Assembly (NCBI RefSeq): GCF_022818495.1
Contig: NZ_CP089291.1
Span: 3,551,501-3,615,500, forward strand
Direction: 5' to 3'
DNA: 64,000 bases
Origin: Fodinisporobacter ferrooxydans
Lineage (GTDB): Bacteria; Bacillota; Bacilli; Tumebacillales; MYW30-H2
The notes under the pieces are model-generated. The model was not told where the DNA came from. It made no database searches and saw only the letters and a program-made list of their open reading frames with translations. The stretch's first letter is position 1; each line of letters opens with the position of its first letter. A program made the translations under genes and the position numbers. Shown here piece by piece: positions 60,906 to 64,000 of this stretch.

Positions 60906-62138
60906 ATGCAGAATTTTGAACAAAAGCTGGAAAAATACGCATCACTTGCCGTGGAAATTGGCATAAACATGCAACCTGGCCAAACTTTGGTCATATCCGC
61001 TCCTGTATTGGCTGCAGATTTCGTTCGAAACATTGCAAAACGGGCATATGAAGCAGGTGCAAAACATGTACATGTGGATTGGGCGGATGATGCACTGACT
61101 CGTATGAAATTTGAAATGGCTCCGGATGATGCCTTTTTGGAATATCCCCTGTGGAGAGCAAAAGGCTGGGAAGAGATGGCGGAAAACAATGCAGCGTTTC
61201 TTACCGTTGTGGCATCTGACCCTGATTTGTTAAAAGGCATTGATCCTGTACGGATTGCCAATGCAAACAAAACGGCAAGATCCGCGATGCAACCCTTTCG
61301 AAGTTATCTTATGGCAGACAAAGTCAGCTGGTCGATCATAGCTGTCCCGTCTCCTGCTTGGGCAAGCAAAGTGTTTCCGGAACTTCCGGCAGAGAAGCAA
61401 GTGGATGCACTTTGGGACGCGATTTTTACGGCAACGCGAGTGGACAAAGACGATCCGGTTGCTGCCTGGAAGACGCACATACAAACACTCGGCAGCAAAG
61501 CGGATATGCTAAATAAAAAGAAGTACAAAGCCATGCATTATCGTGCAAAGGGGACGGATTTAACAATTGAGCTTCCGGAAAAACATCTTTGGGTAAGTGC
61601 GGGAAGTGAAAATGCAAAAGGAACTGTATTCATCGCAAACATACCGACAGAAGAAGTATTTACGGCACCCTTAAAAACGGGCGTAAACGGAGTCGTAACA
61701 AGCACAAAGCCGCTGAGCTACAGTGGAACACTCATTAGAAACTTCTCCCTTACGTTTCATGAAGGCCGAATTATAGACTTTACAGCAGAAGAAGGATATG
61801 ACACATTAAAGCAACTCGTGGAAACAGACGAAGGATCCCATTATCTTGGGGAAGTCGCACTTGTGCCGCATCGCTCGCCAATTTCGGACATGAATCTCAT
61901 TTTCTTTCATACGCTCTTTGACGAGAACGCATCCAATCATTTGGCGATCGGAAACGGCTATGCGTTTAATTTGGTCGGCGGAAAAGCGATGAGCAAAGAA
62001 GAACTTCAAACAGAAGGGCTCAACTCGAGTCTTGTTCACGTCGATTTTATGATCGGATCAAGAGATATGGATATTGACGGCATCCTGCAGAACGGTACAA
62101 AGGAAGCAATTTTCCGCAACGGAAATTGGGCATTTTAA
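60906..62138 (+). CDS. M29-family metalloaminopeptidase (AmpS/PepS-like)
   Basis: 410-residue cytoplasmic aminopeptidase with a two-metal site. The metal-ligand regions are LGEVALVPHRSPISD and LIFFHTLFDENASNHLAIGNGYAF; the C-terminal VHVDFMIGSRDMDIDGI is typical. ATG 60906 follows GAGAAAGAGGGAGAAAA; a longer frame from 60825 lacks an RBS. It probably trims peptides with broad specificity. No clear link to its neighbours. Confidence 0.92.
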   Translation: MQNFEQKLEKYASLAVEIGINMQPGQTLVISAPVLAADFVRNIAKRAYEAGAKHVHVDWADDALTRMKFEMAPDDAFLEYPLWRAKGWEEMAENNAAFLTVVASDPDLLKGIDPVRIANANKTARSAMQPFRSYLMADKVSWSIIAVPSPAWASKVFPELPAEKQVDALWDAIFTATRVDKDDPVAAWKTHIQTLGSKADMLNKKKYKAMHYRAKGTDLTIELPEKHLWVSAGSENAKGTVFIANIPTEEVFTAPLKTGVNGVVTSTKPLSYSGTLIRNFSLTFHEGRIIDFTAEEGYDTLKQLVETDEGSHYLGEVALVPHRSPISDMNLIFFHTLFDENASNHLAIGNGYAFNLVGGKAMSKEELQTEGLNSSLVHVDFMIGSRDMDIDGILQNGTKEAIFRNGNWAF

Positions 62139-62142
62139 ACGA

Positions 62143-62170
62143 AACCCATCTCGGAATGAGATGGGTTCTT
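62143..62170. terminator. Bidirectional terminator between convergent genes
   Basis: AACCCATCTC (62143-62152), loop GGAAT, GAGATGGGTT (62158-62167). It serves the aminopeptidase gene and the convergent membrane-protein gene. Confidence 0.8.
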
Positions 62171-62174
62171 GAAT

Positions 62175-62462
62175 TTACTTCTTTAGTTTGGAGGAGATAT
62201 CTGTCAAATATTTTGCTACAACACCTAAAGCGCCTAAATAATACATCAGGGCGACGACCCAGCTTGTTGGATCCAGTTGTTGCACTTTCGCCAATACCAG
62301 CAGCGGCAATACATAATTGAGGATGCCCGTTCCCAGAAAACTTGCAAGCTTTGCAAAGGAAAATGAATTTGAGATCATTGCTCGATATAAACCTGTGAGT
62401 ATATCAAGGGCAATCAAACCTAGCACTGCCCACATGGAGTATAACATATATCCAGTTAACAT
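62175..62462 (-). CDS. Small holin-like membrane protein
   Basis: 95 residues with three hydrophobic segments (MLYSMWAVLGLIALDILTGLY, FLGTGILNYVLPLLVLA, WVVALMYYLGALGVVAKYL) and a lysine tail (SSKLKK). Size, topology and the DILTGLYRA segment resemble phage-holin-like proteins, but there is no phage context. The start is ATG 62462 or GTG 62471, both behind AGGGAGAGAGGGG on the minus strand. Confidence 0.6.
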   Translation of the reverse strand: MLTGYMLYSMWAVLGLIALDILTGLYRAMISNSFSFAKLASFLGTGILNYVLPLLVLAKVQQLDPTSWVVALMYYLGALGVVAKYLTDISSKLKK

Positions 62463-62603
62463 TATATTCACCCCTCTCTCCCTAAAACGGGTTTACTTAT
62501 TACATTTATATGAAAGTTTTTGGAAAAGGTGAATAAGCTATAACCGATGTAGAAGGCGATGGGAGCGGAAATTTTGAAACATATTTAAAGGAGATGTTCG
62601 GTC

Positions 62604-63482
62604 ATGCGTCTTGCAACAATAAAAAGAAATGGTGCTGAGGTGGCAGTTGTTGTTTCAAAGCATGGTGTAGTGTTGGTAGAAACATTGAATCAAAATTTAA
62701 ACAAAAATTGGTCTGCCGATTTATTCGATATCATTTGGACTGGCCAGCTTGAAGAAATGAAAACATGGTATCAAAACGGTGGTCAGGAGGAGCTTGAAAC
62801 ATTTGCGAATTGCGAAATTCCTGCAAATCAAGTAAAATATGGTCCCCTATACCGTCATCCCCGCAAAATCTGGGGAATTGGCCTGAATTATGTCGAGCAT
62901 GCTGCAGACCTGCATGAAAAAGCGCCGAATTCTGAACCGGCAAGTTTTATGAAACCGGATACTACCATTATCGGGCCTTACGACACGATTGAAATCCCAC
63001 TTCAATCCGATCGCACAACTGCAGAATCAGAATTGGGAATTATTATAGGAAAAGAATGCAAGGATGTATCCGAGGCGGATGCGCAAAGTGTGATTGCCGG
63101 TTTTACGACAATTATCGATATGACAACAGAAGATATTTTGGCTAAAAATCCGCGCTATCTTACCCGTTCCAAGAGTTTTGATACATTTTTCAGTTTTGGA
63201 CCGCAACTGGTAACACCGGATGAAGTACATGATATTCATAATTTACATGTCGCAACCGTTATAAACGGTCAAGTTCATCGGAAAAATAGCATTTCGAACA
63301 TGACATTCCGTCCTTGGTTTCTGGTGTCGTTTCATTCGAAAGTTATGAAACTGTTGCCTGGAGATATCATTTCCACAGGAACACCAGGAGCTGTCGTGAT
63401 TCGAAACGGTGACGTGGTCGAGTGCCGGATCGATGGTTTTGAAACATTGATCAACCCTGTGAGGGAGTTGAAGGTAAAGTAG
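62604..63482 (+). CDS. Fumarylacetoacetate hydrolase (FAH) family protein
   Basis: 292 residues. The FAH core begins IWGIGLNYVEHAADL, continues with FMKPDTTIIGPYDTIEIP and the metal-ligand region TTAESELGIIIGKECKDV, then DMTTEDILAKNPRYLTRSKSFDTFFSFGPQLVTPDE and the C-terminal LLPGDIISTGTPGAVVIRNGDVVECRI. Family members hydrolyse or decarboxylate 2-keto acids such as 2-hydroxyhepta-2,4-diene-1,7-dioate. RBS AAAGGAGATG. It is near, but not in, the aromatic operon; the following sulfatase may be cotranscribed. Confidence 0.88.
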   Translation: MRLATIKRNGAEVAVVVSKHGVVLVETLNQNLNKNWSADLFDIIWTGQLEEMKTWYQNGGQEELETFANCEIPANQVKYGPLYRHPRKIWGIGLNYVEHAADLHEKAPNSEPASFMKPDTTIIGPYDTIEIPLQSDRTTAESELGIIIGKECKDVSEADAQSVIAGFTTIIDMTTEDILAKNPRYLTRSKSFDTFFSFGPQLVTPDEVHDIHNLHVATVINGQVHRKNSISNMTFRPWFLVSFHSKVMKLLPGDIISTGTPGAVVIRNGDVVECRIDGFETLINPVRELKVK

Positions 63483-63638
63483 TTACATGTTTGAAATGAT
63501 TTTAGTTGTTTAACAATTGAAAAAATTTTTGGATAATGCCCCCCACGGGTGCAGGATTCCCCCTTGGCAAGATTGATTTTTGATCGTCTGCATAATGCCA
63601 GATTTCAAAAACCAGCGAAGTAGGAGAGGAGGAAAAGT

Positions 63639-64000
63639 TTGAATACATTACCTAACATCCTTTTTATAATGGTTGATCAGCAACGATATGATTGCTTAGG
63701 ATATAGAAACCTTTTTCCAGTACAAACCCCCTATATTGATCAACTTGCAACGGAAGGCATATCTTTTTCGAATGCATTTACCGCAATTCCGCTTTGTAGT
63801 CCTGCACGGCAAGCTTTATTGAGCGGTAAGCGGCCTGAAGCATTAGGGACATTATGGAATTATGATCTGGGTTCAAAAATCCCGTCACTTGAACCTTCAG
63901 AAGATACCTGGGTTCATGAGTTAAAACGAGCCGGATACATAACAGGTTATATTGGCAAATGGCATGTAAACCCTAAGCATGATCCAAGAAAATATGGCTA
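63639..64000 (+). CDS. Sulfatase family protein, 3' end outside window
   Basis: 120 codons are visible and the frame is still open at the window edge (family members are about 450-550 residues). TTG 63639 follows AGGAGAGGAGG. The N-terminal NILFIMVDQQRYDCLGY supplies the metal-binding Asp pair, and LCSPARQALLSG contains CxPxR, the motif whose Cys becomes formylglycine in type I sulfatases. TGYIGKWH is the next conserved segment. Substrate cannot be told. Confidence 0.85.
   Translation, partial: MNTLPNILFIMVDQQRYDCLGYRNLFPVQTPYIDQLATEGISFSNAFTAIPLCSPARQALLSGKRPEALGTLWNYDLGSKIPSLEPSEDTWVHELKRAGYITGYIGKWHVNPKHDPRKYG

Noticed and set aside
1..64000. rRNA, tRNA genes, CRISPR arrays, replication origin, prophage
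   Set aside because: I saw no cloverleaf-like tRNA, no rRNA segments, no regularly spaced repeats with spacers and no phage structural genes; the holin-like protein at 62175 stands alone.

Overview
The window looks like chromosome from an endospore-forming, low-to-moderate GC Gram-positive bacterium (Bacillota, class Bacilli; an Alicyclobacillaceae- or Paenibacillus-like lineage is possible but is only a guess). Support comes from a complete GerA-type germinant-receptor operon, two YjcZ-type sporulation micro-proteins, AGGAGG-like ribosome binding sites, frequent GTG/TTG starts, lipobox-bearing ABC binding proteins and many intrinsic terminators. I found no rRNA, tRNA or CRISPR array.

Layout. 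1-3.9 kb: 3' part of a P2-type cation ATPase, then an ArsR/SmtB sensor with its CDF zinc exporter. 4.2-12.9 kb: a sugar operon (binding protein, double ATPase, permease, xylulokinase-like FGGY kinase, DeoR regulator, PfkB kinase, D-lyxose-type isomerase, class I aldolase) that could take an imported aldose to triose phosphates. 13.2-21.8 kb: two YjcZ micro-genes, a Gly-rich protein and a thiazole/oxazole-modified microcin (TOMM) cluster. Its precursor carries Thr-Cys-Gly-Gly repeats joined by nine-glycine linkers, followed by ThiF-like, YcaO and SagB enzymes, an acetyltransferase and a methyltransferase. 21.8-25.9 kb: a drug/metabolite transporter remnant, a Doc-type toxin-antitoxin pair, and a MATE efflux gene split by an IS630-family element at a TA dinucleotide. 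26.1-30.3 kb: germinant-receptor operon.

30.5-39.4 kb: a LacI regulator, a small transporter, and a Ugp-like ABC importer operon with an inositol-monophosphatase-like enzyme, a glycerophosphodiesterase and an unrecognised protein. Two identical palindromic operators precede the operon and a third copy lies inside the LacI gene. 39.6-43.0 kb: two Old Yellow Enzymes and a CurA-type reductase. 43.2-45.3 kb: a formate dehydrogenase whose in-frame TGA at the active-site position, followed by a SECIS-like hairpin, marks it as a selenoprotein. 45.5-48.8 kb: a zinc-ribbon protein and a sulfide/persulfide operon (SQR, DUF1641, DsrE-like, TusA), with matching TATACC-N6-GGTATA operators of the CsoR/CstR type. 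49.1-58.9 kb: a PaaX-regulated aromatic-acid operon (aldehyde dehydrogenase, two enoyl-CoA hydratases, benzoate-CoA-ligase-like enzyme, adenine-deaminase-like hydrolase, 3-hydroxyacyl-CoA dehydrogenase, thioesterase), plausibly for side-chain shortening of phenylpropenoids. 59.1-64 kb: MarR/MFS efflux pair, M29 aminopeptidase, a small membrane protein, an FAH-family hydrolase and the 5' part of a sulfatase.

The best candidates for new biology are the TOMM precursor and its tailoring genes, the selenocysteine formate dehydrogenase, and the Ugp-like operon with its unknown protein.
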